A DNA stretch of 64,000 bases from the NCBI GenBank assembly GCA_942491885.1, contig CALOCQ010000003.1, forward strand, positions 310,001 through 374,000. Reading direction: 5' to 3'. Position 1 is the stretch's first letter. Each line of letters opens with the position of its first letter. The notes beneath the pieces were generated by a model that had not been told where the DNA came from, did no database searches, and saw only the letters and a program-made list of their open reading frames with translations. The translations under genes were made by a program, and so were the position numbers. Below are positions 28,869-38,132 of this stretch, one piece after another. This DNA comes from CALBPI01 sp942491885. Its GTDB lineage: Bacteria; Pseudomonadota; Gammaproteobacteria; Steroidobacterales; Woeseiaceae.

Positions 28869-30203
28869 TCAGATTCTCGCCGATTCCAACATCGACTCGG
28901 GTTGATTTGATGACGACACGATAGCGCGACGACTCAGTCGCGCAGCCAGTATTGCGGCCGCGATAAACAGGCTGGCCTGTGCGGCAAAAACGAGTGAATA
29001 GGCGATGCTGACATCGCCGCTAACGTAGCGGATGATGTCGACCGCAAGCGTGCCGAGGATGCCACCGAGTCCAAACGCAATGGCCTGTGCTGCGCCCCAG
29101 ACGCCCATACGTACGCCATCGCGACCGCTGTGGCCATGACTCACGAGGTGCATCATGCTGCCGATGGCGGCAACGGCAAACACGCCGTTGGCAACGCCGA
29201 GTGCAAAGACATTTGCAGACAGCGGCCAGTTGCCGCCGACCTGTCCGGCAAATGCCAGGCTGGCAAGCAATATCGCCGAGAACAGACAGCCGGTAATCAT
29301 GCACTGGCGCAGCGCGGCGGGAAAACGGCTGCCAATAATCGCAACACCGATCATGCCGACCAGTACGCCAGCGTGTTGCATGCCGCCGAGTTGCGTCGAG
29401 TCGCCCGGTGTCAATCCGAAAATCGCACCGGCGAAGGGTTCGAGGACAAGATCCTGCGCGCTATAGGCGAGCATGGAGATGAATACAAAAATGCCGAAAC
29501 GTCGTGTTTGCGGTTCGCTGACCACTTCGCGGACAGCCGCCAGAAACGATGTGTCCGATTCAGATGCTCCTACAGATGTTTCTGGCTGGCGTTCAACAGC
29601 GGCGGCGTCGCGAGGCTCGATGCGGAACACGGCGAGCGTTGTTGCCGTGATCGCGACCAGGCTGACGCCGGCGGTGACTGCTATCAGGCGCGGCATGGAG
29701 AACGGGTCGAGCAGCGCGCCGGCGACGCCTGCGGTCAGCGCAAAGCCGAAGATCATCATGAGCCAGGTTATCGTCGCAGCCGCGGCGCGCCGTTCGGGTG
29801 CGGTCAAAGCAGCGAGCAATACCAGCAATGAAGTGCCGCTGGCGCCAACGCCGGCGCCGATAAGAATAAATGCGAAAACGGCCAGTGCGATACCCGCCAT
29901 GGCGTTAATTGACATGACCAGCGTCGCGACACTGGCGAGAACACCACCGGTGGCGAGCACCAACATCCCGCCGACGATCCATGGCGTGCGTCGACCGCCC
30001 ATGTCTGATCCGTGGCCGAAACGTGGGCGCATGATCTGAATAAAGTAATGCAAAGCGACGAGCACACCGGGCAATACCGCCGGCAGGGCGAGCTCGACAA
30101 CCATGACGCGGTTTAGCGTTGAGGTTGTCAGCACGACGATCGCGCCGAGTGACATCTGCACAACGCCGAGACGCGCAATACCAAGCCAACCCAAACCCTT
30201 CAT
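28869..30203 (-). CDS. PucC/Bch2-family MFS-like protein
   Basis: 444 residues, about 12 helices. The start LGVVQMSLGAIVVLTTSTLNRVMVVELALPA and the middle GHGSDMGGRRTPWIVGGML are characteristic of the PucC/LhaA/Bch2 group, which binds or moves (bacterio)chlorophyll and helps assemble antenna complexes. Position between bchG and bchP matches orf428 (bch2) of Rhodobacter. The start overlaps the bchG stop by four bases. A second family member (lhaA) lies at 38.8 kb. Confidence 0.88.
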   Translation of the reverse strand: MKGLGWLGIARLGVVQMSLGAIVVLTTSTLNRVMVVELALPAVLPGVLVALHYFIQIMRPRFGHGSDMGGRRTPWIVGGMLVLATGGVLASVATLVMSINAMAGIALAVFAFILIGAGVGASGTSLLVLLAALTAPERRAAAATITWLMMIFGFALTAGVAGALLDPFSMPRLIAVTAGVSLVAITATTLAVFRIEPRDAAAVERQPETSVGASESDTSFLAAVREVVSEPQTRRFGIFVFISMLAYSAQDLVLEPFAGAIFGLTPGDSTQLGGMQHAGVLVGMIGVAIIGSRFPAALRQCMITGCLFSAILLASLAFAGQVGGNWPLSANVFALGVANGVFAVAAIGSMMHLVSHGHSGRDGVRMGVWGAAQAIAFGLGGILGTLAVDIIRYVSGDVSIAYSLVFAAQASLFIAAAILAARLSRRAIVSSSNQPESMLESARI

Positions 30204-31101
30204 AGCACCAGGCTCCTGAGGGCGAATGCGCTGATCATCATGCCGCTGACAAACAACACAATGCCGGTGCCGTTGTACCAGGGCGCAAATTTCAGCGGAT
30301 CACTCAGCAGTCTCGGCATGAGCGCGAGCTGGCCGATTGAAACGGCGCCGACTGCTATTGAGTAGGCCTGTAGTTGCCAGTGCCACAACAGTGCGACGAC
30401 GACAAATTGCGGAATAATCATGACAACACAGGCGAGCCTGGCTGCAACTTCGGGTCCCAGCTGCGCCGGTAATGAGCGCAGGCCCATCGCCAGATCGCCG
30501 TTTATTGATTTGAAGTCATTCAGGGTCATGATGCCGTGTGCGCCCAGGCTATAGAGCAGCACCATGGCCAGATTCTGATTGGTTGGCAGTGTTCCGCTCA
30601 TGGCCGCTGCAGCGGTAAACCAAGGCAGCCCCTCGTAGCAGAGCCCGACGGCCGTGTTGCCATACCAGCCGTTGCGCTTGAGCCGGAAGGGGGCGCGCTG
30701 TACGCCCAGGCCAGCGCGAGGCCGACCGCGCCTGCGATCAGTACCCAGGTGCCCAGCAATGCCGCGACCAGCATCGAGACCAGCGACCAGATAATCGCAA
30801 AATACAGCCCAATGCGGCCGGGAATGCGACCGGAGGGAATAGGGCGATGCGGTTCGTTCAGCGCGTCGACGTGCCGATCAAACCAGTCGTTGACGACCTG
30901 GCTGGTGCCGCATAGAAAAGGGCCGGCGAGCAAAACGCCGCCGATAAGGAACGGTAAACGCGTGTTTACGGCCACGCCGGAGGCAATAACACCGCAGGCG
31001 AACGCCCACATCGGCGGAAACCAGGTGACCGGCTTCAGTAACTCTAGGGCTGACAGCAGAAACGGGGTATCGCCCAGCCTTGCGATGCGGGTATCAGGCA
31101 T
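30200..31101 (-). CDS. bchG: Bacteriochlorophyll synthase (frameshifted)
   Basis: UbiA-family prenyltransferase that attaches the geranylgeranyl tail to bacteriochlorophyllide. The N-terminal piece (31101 down to about 30690) contains GTSQVVNDWFDRHVDALNEP, the first Asp-rich motif, and ends AWAYSAPP. The frame then breaks. The C-terminal piece reads FRLKRNGWYGNTAVG and continues with HGIMTLNDFKSINGDLAMG to the stop at 30200. Adding one base to the five-G run at 30689-30693 restores a normal ~300-residue protein. It is first in the minus-strand operon, with a PpsR-type operator upstream. Confidence 0.88.
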
Positions 31102-31131
31102 AGACTGTAAGTTATCGTGACAGCCCTAATC

Positions 31132-31174
31132 CGTCAATTAAAATTGACACTTGTTTTGTAGGATTTTGTTGACA
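31132..31174 (-). promoter_or_regulatory. Tandem PpsR-type operator and promoter of bchG
   Basis: Two 18-bp palindromes: 31157-31174 is a perfect TGT-N12-ACA; 31132-31149 is CGT-N12-ACA on the plus strand. Seven bases separate them. On the minus strand a -35-like TTGACG (31137-31132) lies in the proximal palindrome, with a weak -10 (TAACTT) 17 bases on. The bchG ATG follows at 31101. TGT-N12-ACA is the known CrtJ/PpsR site, often paired with similar spacing. Confidence 0.65.
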
Positions 31175-31227
31175 CTACCGGGATGGTGGCTGGAGGCGCA
31201 TGCGCGAAAATGCGCAAAACCGGCATT

Positions 31228-32676
31228 TTAGTCGCTCTTGGAACCGCTATCGTCGTTGCCCAGACCGTGTCGGCGTAGCTTTACGTAAAGGCTCTGGCGG
31301 CTGAGACCGAGTATTTCCGCAGCCGATGCGCGATTGTCGTCGGTCGCTTTGAGGGCTGCTTGAATGCAGAGTTTCTCAAGAATATCAGTGGTTTCGCGGA
31401 TCAGTTCTTTAAGCGGGACCCGCCCGACCAGTTCTGTCATTTGCTCGACTGACTTCGGCAATGAGCGCGATTCGTCACTGATCCGGCCGCTGTCGCTTTG
31501 ACGGATCACCCGGCGCACCACGTAACCGTAGCGCTTGCTGGTCGTTTCCTCGAGAACTACTGCTGACAGTTCGACGTCGATGGGCGCGCCATATTCGACG
31601 TTAATGATAGTGAAGAACTGTCGGACCTGCCCGCGCTGCAGCAGGTTCTTGCGCAATACGTTGACGTCCACGCCGGGCCGGCCGATCCACTGGTCAAGCG
31701 GCTGGTCGTGCAGCTGAAACTCGGAAGCGACCTGGCAAAGCTCAAGAAATGCGTTATTCGCGGTGAGGATCTGGCCGGATGGATCGGTAATAACGACGCC
31801 ATCGCTGGTTTTTTCGAGCAAAGAAAGCAGTAATTTGTCGTTGTCGTTGTGCAAACGGCCGGAACGCGCGTCGTCGTCGCTAACCAATCGCAGCATCAAC
31901 AGGCGCGCGCTTTCCCGCTGTAATTGCACTGCGCTGATCGATACATCGCGGTCCTCTGCCTCAATTTTCGCTTCGATGCGGCCTTCGCGACCGGTCGCTC
32001 TCACGGTCGCCAGCATCTCGTCGATTGCGGCATGCGTGGCGGGCGTGAAGCTCTTGTTAAATATGCGGCCAATCAGGCGCGGCATCTTGTCATTGAGCAG
32101 CTCGGCGGCAGCAGGGTTTGCCTCGAGGATCTTACCGGTGCCCGGATCCATGATGATGATGGCCTCGCCGCTGGTCTGAAACAGCATGCGGTAGCGCGTC
32201 TCCGCCTGCTGCAGGCGGGTGTATTCATTCTCAATGGAGTGCTGCATATCCAGCAGTTGCTGCTGCATGTCAGAGATCGGTCGCAGATCCTTCCCGATCG
32301 CCAGCGTCAGGTCGCTGTCGCCAGCCGTAATGGCCAGATAAAGTATTGGTACATCAAGGTTTTGGTCGGAAGGGTGGTTGACTTGCCGCCAGCGTCGATC
32401 AGCGTCAGAGCTGCCGGCCTCGGCCAGCAGTCTTTCGATTTTTGGCTGGCTTTCGGCGGTAACGGTATCCACCCAGGCCTTTCCGATCCAGCTGTCGGCG
32501 ATCCGGTCCAGCGGGCGGTCACCACCGTAGGCGATATCGACAATAATGCCGTCTTTGTTCAGTAGCAGGGTGATGTCGTGAGATGCGCCGATCAGCTCGG
32601 CGATCGAGTCATGGCTCAATTCGCGAAGTGCGTTCTGGGTTGTTTTAAACGGGATCATGCCGCTACGTGCATGCAC
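31228..32676 (-). CDS. ppsR: Photosynthesis gene repressor PpsR/CrtJ
   Basis: 482 residues. Order: N-terminal PAS-like domain (about 20-135), a Gln-rich helix (DMQQQLLDMQHSIENEYTRL), PAS1 (about 165-280), PAS2 (about 285-405) and a Fis-type helix-turn-helix at the end (ASAAEILGLSRQSLYVKLRR). Cysteines near residue 314 (PAS2) and 437 (just before the helix-turn-helix) could be the redox pair known in CrtJ/PpsR. Represses bch, crt and puf genes under oxygen. A second start at 32658 is possible. Sits between bchG and ppaA. Confidence 0.94.
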   Translation of the reverse strand: MHARSGMIPFKTTQNALRELSHDSIAELIGASHDITLLLNKDGIIVDIAYGGDRPLDRIADSWIGKAWVDTVTAESQPKIERLLAEAGSSDADRRWRQVNHPSDQNLDVPILYLAITAGDSDLTLAIGKDLRPISDMQQQLLDMQHSIENEYTRLQQAETRYRMLFQTSGEAIIIMDPGTGKILEANPAAAELLNDKMPRLIGRIFNKSFTPATHAAIDEMLATVRATGREGRIEAKIEAEDRDVSISAVQLQRESARLLMLRLVSDDDARSGRLHNDNDKLLLSLLEKTSDGVVITDPSGQILTANNAFLELCQVASEFQLHDQPLDQWIGRPGVDVNVLRKNLLQRGQVRQFFTIINVEYGAPIDVELSAVVLEETTSKRYGYVVRRVIRQSDSGRISDESRSLPKSVEQMTELVGRVPLKELIRETTDILEKLCIQAALKATDDNRASAAEILGLSRQSLYVKLRRHGLGNDDSGSKSD

Positions 32677-32709
32677 CCACTGACGATGTTTTTATCGCCA
32701 GTGCCATAA

Positions 32710-33597
32710 CTACAGGGGTTCGCTTCGTTGTCGCTTCACAAGGTCAGCGGCATCTTCTGTGATGCTATCCATATCGCGCGCGATCATATCGACCTTGAAG
32801 TCGTCGACCGTCGTCTTGTTATCCATCGCCAATTGGCCGCCCAGAATAATGAGCATGTCGGGATTAACGGAGTGGTTGCGCACGTCGAGGATAGCTTGTG
32901 CAACGACCGGCAGATTGCGACTGGCGCTGACTGACAGGCCGGTTGCATCATATTTCTCGCGCGCAACGAGCTCGTTCAGCTCGCGTGTCGTGCGTGGTGT
33001 ACCGGACCAAACGGTCCAGCCCGCCGTGCGGAACATTTCCACGGCATAGTAAAGGCCGAACGTGTGCTGTTCGCCGGGCACCGTGGTGAGCAGGATGCTT
33101 GGCGCCGAGCCGTCATCATCGGCACGGCTTACAGGGAACAGGGGTGCTGTGGCGACAAAAAGGTGGCGAATCTTGGTGATTGCAATGGTCACATCTGCGA
33201 ATGTGCAGCGGTCGTCTTCCCACATCTCGCCCAACATCTGCGCCGCAGGTGTCAGGAGATTTTGGTAGATTTCGAGAAGTGAATGCTCGCTCTTGCGCAG
33301 ATCGTCGACATAGATCTTGGCGTCATCCGGGCTACGGGATAACAGCGCGGCTACAAAGCCATCGCAATCGTATTCCGGGCGCGCAGAGCTGTCAGTCTCA
33401 GGACTAATCTCTGTCGATGTCAGGGGGCTTGGAAACGTCATTTGCAGCCGCGGGATAATCTCGTTTTCAATTAAAAATGACAGAGACGTGAGCTCTTCTT
33501 TTGTTGCGGCCTGCTTTTGTCCGAGCGCTTTTCTACTGCTCTCTATTAGTCGGGCAAAAATTCCGTAGTTACCCGTACCGGACGTATTCTGTGTCAT
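32710..33597 (-). CDS. ppaA: AerR/PpaA-type B12-binding photosynthesis regulator
   Basis: 295 residues. From about residue 75 a helical domain contains QMLGEMWEDDRCTFADVTIA, then the cobalamin-binding SCHIC domain: VPGEQHTFGLYYAVEMF with the candidate axial His, then ATGLSVSASRN and LIILGGQLAMD. In Rhodobacter, AerR/PpaA binds cobalamin and, in light, antagonises CrtJ/PpsR. It lies directly upstream of ppsR on the same strand, the usual pairing, and diverges from bchF. Confidence 0.9.
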   Translation of the reverse strand: MTQNTSGTGNYGIFARLIESSRKALGQKQAATKEELTSLSFLIENEIIPRLQMTFPSPLTSTEISPETDSSARPEYDCDGFVAALLSRSPDDAKIYVDDLRKSEHSLLEIYQNLLTPAAQMLGEMWEDDRCTFADVTIAITKIRHLFVATAPLFPVSRADDDGSAPSILLTTVPGEQHTFGLYYAVEMFRTAGWTVWSGTPRTTRELNELVAREKYDATGLSVSASRNLPVVAQAILDVRNHSVNPDMLIILGGQLAMDNKTTVDDFKVDMIARDMDSITEDAADLVKRQRSEPL

Positions 33598-33689
33598 AGC
33601 TATCCCCCAGCTTGATCAAAATTAACGTAGCCGGGGCATGATAGCACTGCAGAACGTAACGTCTGCAGTAGACACTTGTTCGAAATATT

Positions 33690-33746
33690 TGTCAATATTT
33701 ATTGACGTACCAAAAAGTTGACACTTCGGCCAGAGACTCGTAAATT
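33690..33746 (+). promoter_or_regulatory. bchF promoter with PpsR-type palindromes
   Basis: 33690-33707 is TGT-N12-ACG with a highly symmetric AT-rich core; 33706-33723 is CGT-N12-ACA. A sigma-70-like promoter is clear: TTGACA at 33718-33723, 17-base spacer, TAAATT at 33741-33746, leading to bchF at 33809. The -35 box lies inside the second palindrome, so PpsR binding would block it. The rest of the 211-base gap from ppaA to bchF holds no gene. Confidence 0.65.
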
Positions 33747-33808
33747 TGACCCATCAGCTTGTTTCGACGGGCTGTCCGCGAAGATCTGAGAATGGAGTTT
33801 TTTACGAA

Positions 33809-34342
33809 ATGGCGAACCGCGTTGCCCTTTCAGGAGAGTCACGGCCACTATATACGGCCGCCGAGCGTAAACGGCGAGATGAAACTCGCTGGACGCTTGT
33901 ACAGGGTGTTCTGGCGCCGCTGCAATTCCTGGTATTCCTTGTCAGCCTGTTTCTTGTCGTTCGCTACCTGATGACCGGTAGTGGCGCTGAGGCGGCCACA
34001 TTATCAGTAGTCATAAAGACCTTGGTTCTGTACGCGATCATGATTACCGGCTCATTGTGGGAAAAGGCCGTATTCGGCCATTACCTGTTCGTGCCGTCTT
34101 TCTTCTGGGAAGACCTGGTCAGCATGCTGGTGCTGGCGCTGCACACGGCTTATCTCGTTTGCGTATTCGCCGGATGGCTGGATGTAACCGGCCAGATGTA
34201 TCTGGCGATTGCGGCCTACGTGGCGTACGTCATCAATGCGGCTCAGTTTGTCTGGAAGTTCCGTTTGGCAAGGCTTTCAAGCGAGCGTGACGGCGCGGCG
34301 GCGCCATGCAACGCCACGGGCGTTAGCGGGGCCATGCAATGA
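33809..34342 (+). CDS. bchF: 3-vinyl bacteriochlorophyllide hydratase
   Basis: 177 residues from ATG 33809 (MANRVALSG), preceded by ATGGAG; the open frame extends upstream to 33746. Hydrates the C3 vinyl to hydroxyethyl on the path to BChl a. The family core is RRDETRWTLVQGVLAPLQF, followed by helices with GSLWEKAVFGHYLFVPSFFWED and AQFVWKFRLARL. Four hydrophobic segments. First gene of the plus-strand operon; its stop overlaps the bchN start. Confidence 0.93.
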   Translation: MANRVALSGESRPLYTAAERKRRDETRWTLVQGVLAPLQFLVFLVSLFLVVRYLMTGSGAEAATLSVVIKTLVLYAIMITGSLWEKAVFGHYLFVPSFFWEDLVSMLVLALHTAYLVCVFAGWLDVTGQMYLAIAAYVAYVINAAQFVWKFRLARLSSERDGAAAPCNATGVSGAMQ

Positions 34343-35619
34343 CGGCCAGTGTATTGCAGCCGCTTGATCAGCTGCGCGAAACGAACGACGGCGTCATCCG
34401 CCAACGCGGCCAGCGCGAGGTTTTCTGTGGCCTGACGGGCATCGTATGGATGCACCGAAAAATACAGGATGCATTTTTTCTAGTGGTAGGTTCGAGAACC
34501 TGCGCACACCTTATCCAGTCAGCCGCGGGCGTCATGATCTTCGCGGAGCCGAGGTTCGCCACGGCAATCATTGACGACCGCGACCTGGCTGGGCTTGCTG
34601 ATGCGAACGAAGAGCTGGATCGGGAGGTCACGCGTCTGCTTGAGCGTCGTCCTGATATCAAGTTGTTGTTCCTCGTTGGCTCATGCCCGTCCGAAGTGAT
34701 CAAGCTGGACCTGTCGCGCGCGGCGGAACGTTTGTCTGGTCGCTTCATGCCCGATGTCCGCGTGCTGAACTACTCCGGCAGTGGTATCGAAACCACCTTT
34801 ACTCAGGGTGAGGATGCATGTCTTGCCTCGCTGGTTCCCGAAATGCCGGTCGCAGAAGAGGGCCGTTCGCTTTTGGTTGTCGGTGCGCTGGCGGATGTCG
34901 TTGAAGATCAGATGGCGAGCTTGTTTGAGAAGCTCGGTATTGGTCCGGTGCATTTCCTGCCAATGCGCCACGCGAACGAGCTGCCATCAGTGGGTCCCGA
35001 TACCCGTTACCTGCTTGCGCAGCCGTTTCTTGCGGATACGGCTAAGGCGCTGGAAGAGCGCGGTGCGACGCGCATAGCCGCACCATTCCCGTTCGGTGAG
35101 AGGGGCACGACGGCCTGGCTCAAAGCCGCTGCCGATGTGTGGGAAGTTGATGAACAAATTTTTGAGACAGTGACGCGGCCGGCACGTGACCGGGCGACAC
35201 ATGCCATTGCCCGCCAACGCGAGTTGCTTGCCGGTAAACGTATTTTCTTTTTCCCTGATTCGCAGCTTGAGATTCCGCTGGCGCGGTTCCTCGCCGACGA
35301 GTTGGGTATGCAATTGGCAGAGGTTGGCACGCCATACCTGCACCGCGAGCATCTGGCTGAAGAGCTTGAAATGCTGCCCGCGGGAACCCGGCTAAGCGAA
35401 GGTCAGGACGTCGAGAAGCAGCTTGATCGTTGCGCTGAAGATGCGCCGGATATCGTTGTTTGCGGGCTTGGTCTCGCAAATCCGCTGGAAGCAATGGGCG
35501 TGACGACCAAGTGGTCGATTGAGCTGTTGTTTACGCCAATGCACGGATACGAACAGGCCGGTGATTGTGCCGAGTTGTTTGCCCGCCCACTACGCCGTCG
35601 CGCGGCTTTGGCGATCTGA
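34339..35619 (+). CDS. bchN: Dark-operative protochlorophyllide reductase subunit N
   Basis: 426 residues. BchN and BchB form the catalytic heterotetramer that reduces ring D of protochlorophyllide without light. Cluster ligands are visible in REVFCGLTGIVW, GSRTCAHLIQS and LVGSCPSEVIKLDL. The gene is coupled to bchF (4-base overlap) and to bchB (TGATG). Confidence 0.97.
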   Translation: MTASVLQPLDQLRETNDGVIRQRGQREVFCGLTGIVWMHRKIQDAFFLVVGSRTCAHLIQSAAGVMIFAEPRFATAIIDDRDLAGLADANEELDREVTRLLERRPDIKLLFLVGSCPSEVIKLDLSRAAERLSGRFMPDVRVLNYSGSGIETTFTQGEDACLASLVPEMPVAEEGRSLLVVGALADVVEDQMASLFEKLGIGPVHFLPMRHANELPSVGPDTRYLLAQPFLADTAKALEERGATRIAAPFPFGERGTTAWLKAAADVWEVDEQIFETVTRPARDRATHAIARQRELLAGKRIFFFPDSQLEIPLARFLADELGMQLAEVGTPYLHREHLAEELEMLPAGTRLSEGQDVEKQLDRCAEDAPDIVVCGLGLANPLEAMGVTTKWSIELLFTPMHGYEQAGDCAELFARPLRRRAALAI

Positions 35620-37196
35620 TGAAACTTACGCTTTGGACATATGAAGGCCCAACCCATGTCGGCGCTATGCGGATTGCCACGGCGATGCGCGATTTGCACT
35701 ATGTGTTGCATGCGCCGCAGGGTGACACCTATGCGGACTTGCTGTTCACGATGATCGAACGCCGTTCCAAGCGCCCGCCGGTGACCTACACGACGTTTCA
35801 GGCGCGCGATCTTGGTGGCGATACCGCGACGCTGTTCCAGAACTCGGTTCGTTCCGCCTACGAGCGCTTCAAGCCGAGTGCAATGATCGTCGGCGCGTCT
35901 TGTACCGCCGAGCTGATTCAGGATGATCCGGGTGGTCTGGCTGCCGGCATGAACATGCCGATTCCGATTATTCCGCTGGAGCTGCCGGCGTATCAGCGCA
36001 AGGAAAACTGGGGCGCCGCCGAAACCTTATATCACCTCGTTCGCGCGCTGGCAGGGGCAAGTGCATTGCCGCCGGGCAGCGAGCGCCCGCCGCGACCCGA
36101 AGGCAAGCGTCCGAGCTGTAATTTGCTGGGGCCGACGGCGTTGGGTTTCCGTCATCGTGATGACTTGCGCGAGCTTTGCGAAATCATGCGGGTGCTGGGC
36201 ATCGATATCAATGTGATCGCGCCGATGGATGCGACGCCGGCCGATCTGACACGATTGGGCGATGCCGATTTCAACGTCATCATGTATCCGGAAATTGCCG
36301 ATACGGCAGCACGCTGGATGAAGCGCGCGTTCGGCCAACCGATGACAACAACGGTGCCGATTGGCGTGAACGCGACTACCGAATTTATTCGTGAAGTTGC
36401 GGCGCTTGCCGGTGTCGACCCGGAGCCGGCGCTGGCCGACGGGCGCTCACGTTTGCCATGGTACTCGCGCTCTGTCGATTCGACATACCTGACCGGCAAA
36501 CGCGTGTTTGTTTTCGGTGACGCGACGCATGCGATTGCCGCTGCACGCGTCGCGCAGGATGAGCTTGGATTCGAGGTTGTAGGTCTGGGGACTTACAGTC
36601 GCGAGTTCGCCCGCGATATTCGCGATGCAGCCAAGCGCTATGGCGTCGAGCCATTGATTACAGATGACTATCTTGAGGTTGAGGCGGCCGTTGCCGCACT
36701 GCAGCCCGAGATGGTGCTCGGCACACAGATGGAGCGGCATATCGCCAAGCGACTTGGCATCGGTTGTGCGGTCATCTCGGCGCCGATCCACGTGCAGGAC
36801 TTCCCCGCGGCGCATTCGCCGCAAATGGGCTATGCCGGCGCCAACGTGCTGTTCGACAGCTGGGTGCATCCGCTGATGATGGGGCTCGAAGAGCATCTGC
36901 TCGGCATGTTCCGCGAGGATTTCGAATTCAACGACACGGCGACGCCGTCACATCTCGGGCATTTCGGTGGTGGCAGCAAAACACCAGCATCAGGGTCCAA
37001 CGGTGATGTTGCCACGGCGGTTGCCGCCGATGGTGAGCCTGTCTGGCTGACCGATGCCGAGAAAGAGCTCGGAAAAATTCCGTTTTTTGTGCGCGGCAAA
37101 GCACGCCGCAATACAGAGCAATACGCCCGCGAACAGGGCATCAGCGATATCTCGGTAGAGACGCTGTACGAGGCGAAAGCCCACTTCAGCCGGTAA
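35619..37196 (+). CDS. bchB: Dark-operative protochlorophyllide reductase subunit B
   Basis: 525 residues from ATG 35619 (MKLTLWTYEGPTHVGAM). Partner of BchN; the conserved Cys in IVGASCTAELIQDD supplies a cluster ligand. PAYQRKENWGAAETLY and GYAGANVLFDSWVHPLMMGLE are family marks. The C-terminal domain after residue ~470 (LGKIPFFVRGKARRNTEQYA) is the protein-binding tail of BchB/ChlB. Normally bchH follows; here bchL starts 27 bases later. Confidence 0.97.
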   Translation: MKLTLWTYEGPTHVGAMRIATAMRDLHYVLHAPQGDTYADLLFTMIERRSKRPPVTYTTFQARDLGGDTATLFQNSVRSAYERFKPSAMIVGASCTAELIQDDPGGLAAGMNMPIPIIPLELPAYQRKENWGAAETLYHLVRALAGASALPPGSERPPRPEGKRPSCNLLGPTALGFRHRDDLRELCEIMRVLGIDINVIAPMDATPADLTRLGDADFNVIMYPEIADTAARWMKRAFGQPMTTTVPIGVNATTEFIREVAALAGVDPEPALADGRSRLPWYSRSVDSTYLTGKRVFVFGDATHAIAAARVAQDELGFEVVGLGTYSREFARDIRDAAKRYGVEPLITDDYLEVEAAVAALQPEMVLGTQMERHIAKRLGIGCAVISAPIHVQDFPAAHSPQMGYAGANVLFDSWVHPLMMGLEEHLLGMFREDFEFNDTATPSHLGHFGGGSKTPASGSNGDVATAVAADGEPVWLTDAEKELGKIPFFVRGKARRNTEQYAREQGISDISVETLYEAKAHFSR

Positions 37197-37223
37197 CCGG
37201 CGCAAACTTTCCAGGAAAACTTT

Positions 37224-38132
37224 ATGACACACGCACATTCACCATCTCCGGTAAAAGTTCCGCCAGCTCAGGCTGACGGCAAAGGCAGCGTTCAGGTGCA
37301 CCTGGACCCGGACATGAAAATTGAGGGTGCAAAAGTGTTTGCCGTTTACGGAAAAGGTGGTATCGGCAAAAGCACGACATCATCGAATTTGTCGGCTGCA
37401 TTTTCAAAGCTCGGTAAGCGCGTGCTGCAGATCGGTTGTGACCCCAAGCATGACTCGACGTTTACGCTCACCAAGCGGCTTGTTCCGACGGTTATCGATG
37501 TGCTCGAGTCGGTCGAGTTTCATAGCGAAGAGCTGCGCGTCGAGGACTTCGTCTATGAAGGCTATAACGGCGTAATGTGTGTCGAGGCCGGTGGCCCGCC
37601 CGCAGGCACCGGTTGTGGCGGCTATGTTGTCGGACAAACGGTGCGCCTGCTGAAGCAGCACCACCTGCTGGAAGACACCGACGTCGTGATTTTCGATGTT
37701 CTGGGTGATGTCGTTTGCGGCGGCTTCGCGGCGCCATTGCAGCATGCCGATCGTGCGCTGATCGTGACAGCCAACGATTTCGATTCTATTTTCGCGATGA
37801 ACCGGATCGTCGCGGCGATCGCGGCGAAGTCCAAGAACTACAATGTACGTCTCGGCGGCGTGATCGCGAACCGAAGCGCGAATACGGATCAGATTGATGG
37901 CTTCAACGAGCGCATCGGCTTGACGCGCGTCGCGCACTTTCAGGATCTGGATGTCATCCGCCGCAGCCGGTTGAAAAAATCGACGCTGTTCGAGATGGAA
38001 ACCTCGCCTGAGCTTGAGCTGGTGAAAGCAGAATACATGCGTCTTGCGCAGAACCTCTGGGACGGCATCGAGCCTCAGGAAGCATTGCCGATGAAAGATC
38101 GGGAGATCTTCGATTTTCTGGGATTTGATTGA
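37224..38132 (+). CDS. bchL: Protochlorophyllide reductase iron-sulfur ATPase
   Basis: 302 residues, NifH-like ATP-dependent reductase that feeds electrons to BchNB. P-loop YGKGGIGKSTTSSN near residue 40; the two cluster cysteines are in GGPPAGTGCGGYVVG and FDVLGDVVCGGFA. The N-terminal 30 residues are a variable extension. Coupled to bchM through a TGATG overlap. Confidence 0.98.
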   Translation: MTHAHSPSPVKVPPAQADGKGSVQVHLDPDMKIEGAKVFAVYGKGGIGKSTTSSNLSAAFSKLGKRVLQIGCDPKHDSTFTLTKRLVPTVIDVLESVEFHSEELRVEDFVYEGYNGVMCVEAGGPPAGTGCGGYVVGQTVRLLKQHHLLEDTDVVIFDVLGDVVCGGFAAPLQHADRALIVTANDFDSIFAMNRIVAAIAAKSKNYNVRLGGVIANRSANTDQIDGFNERIGLTRVAHFQDLDVIRRSRLKKSTLFEMETSPELELVKAEYMRLAQNLWDGIEPQEALPMKDREIFDFLGFD

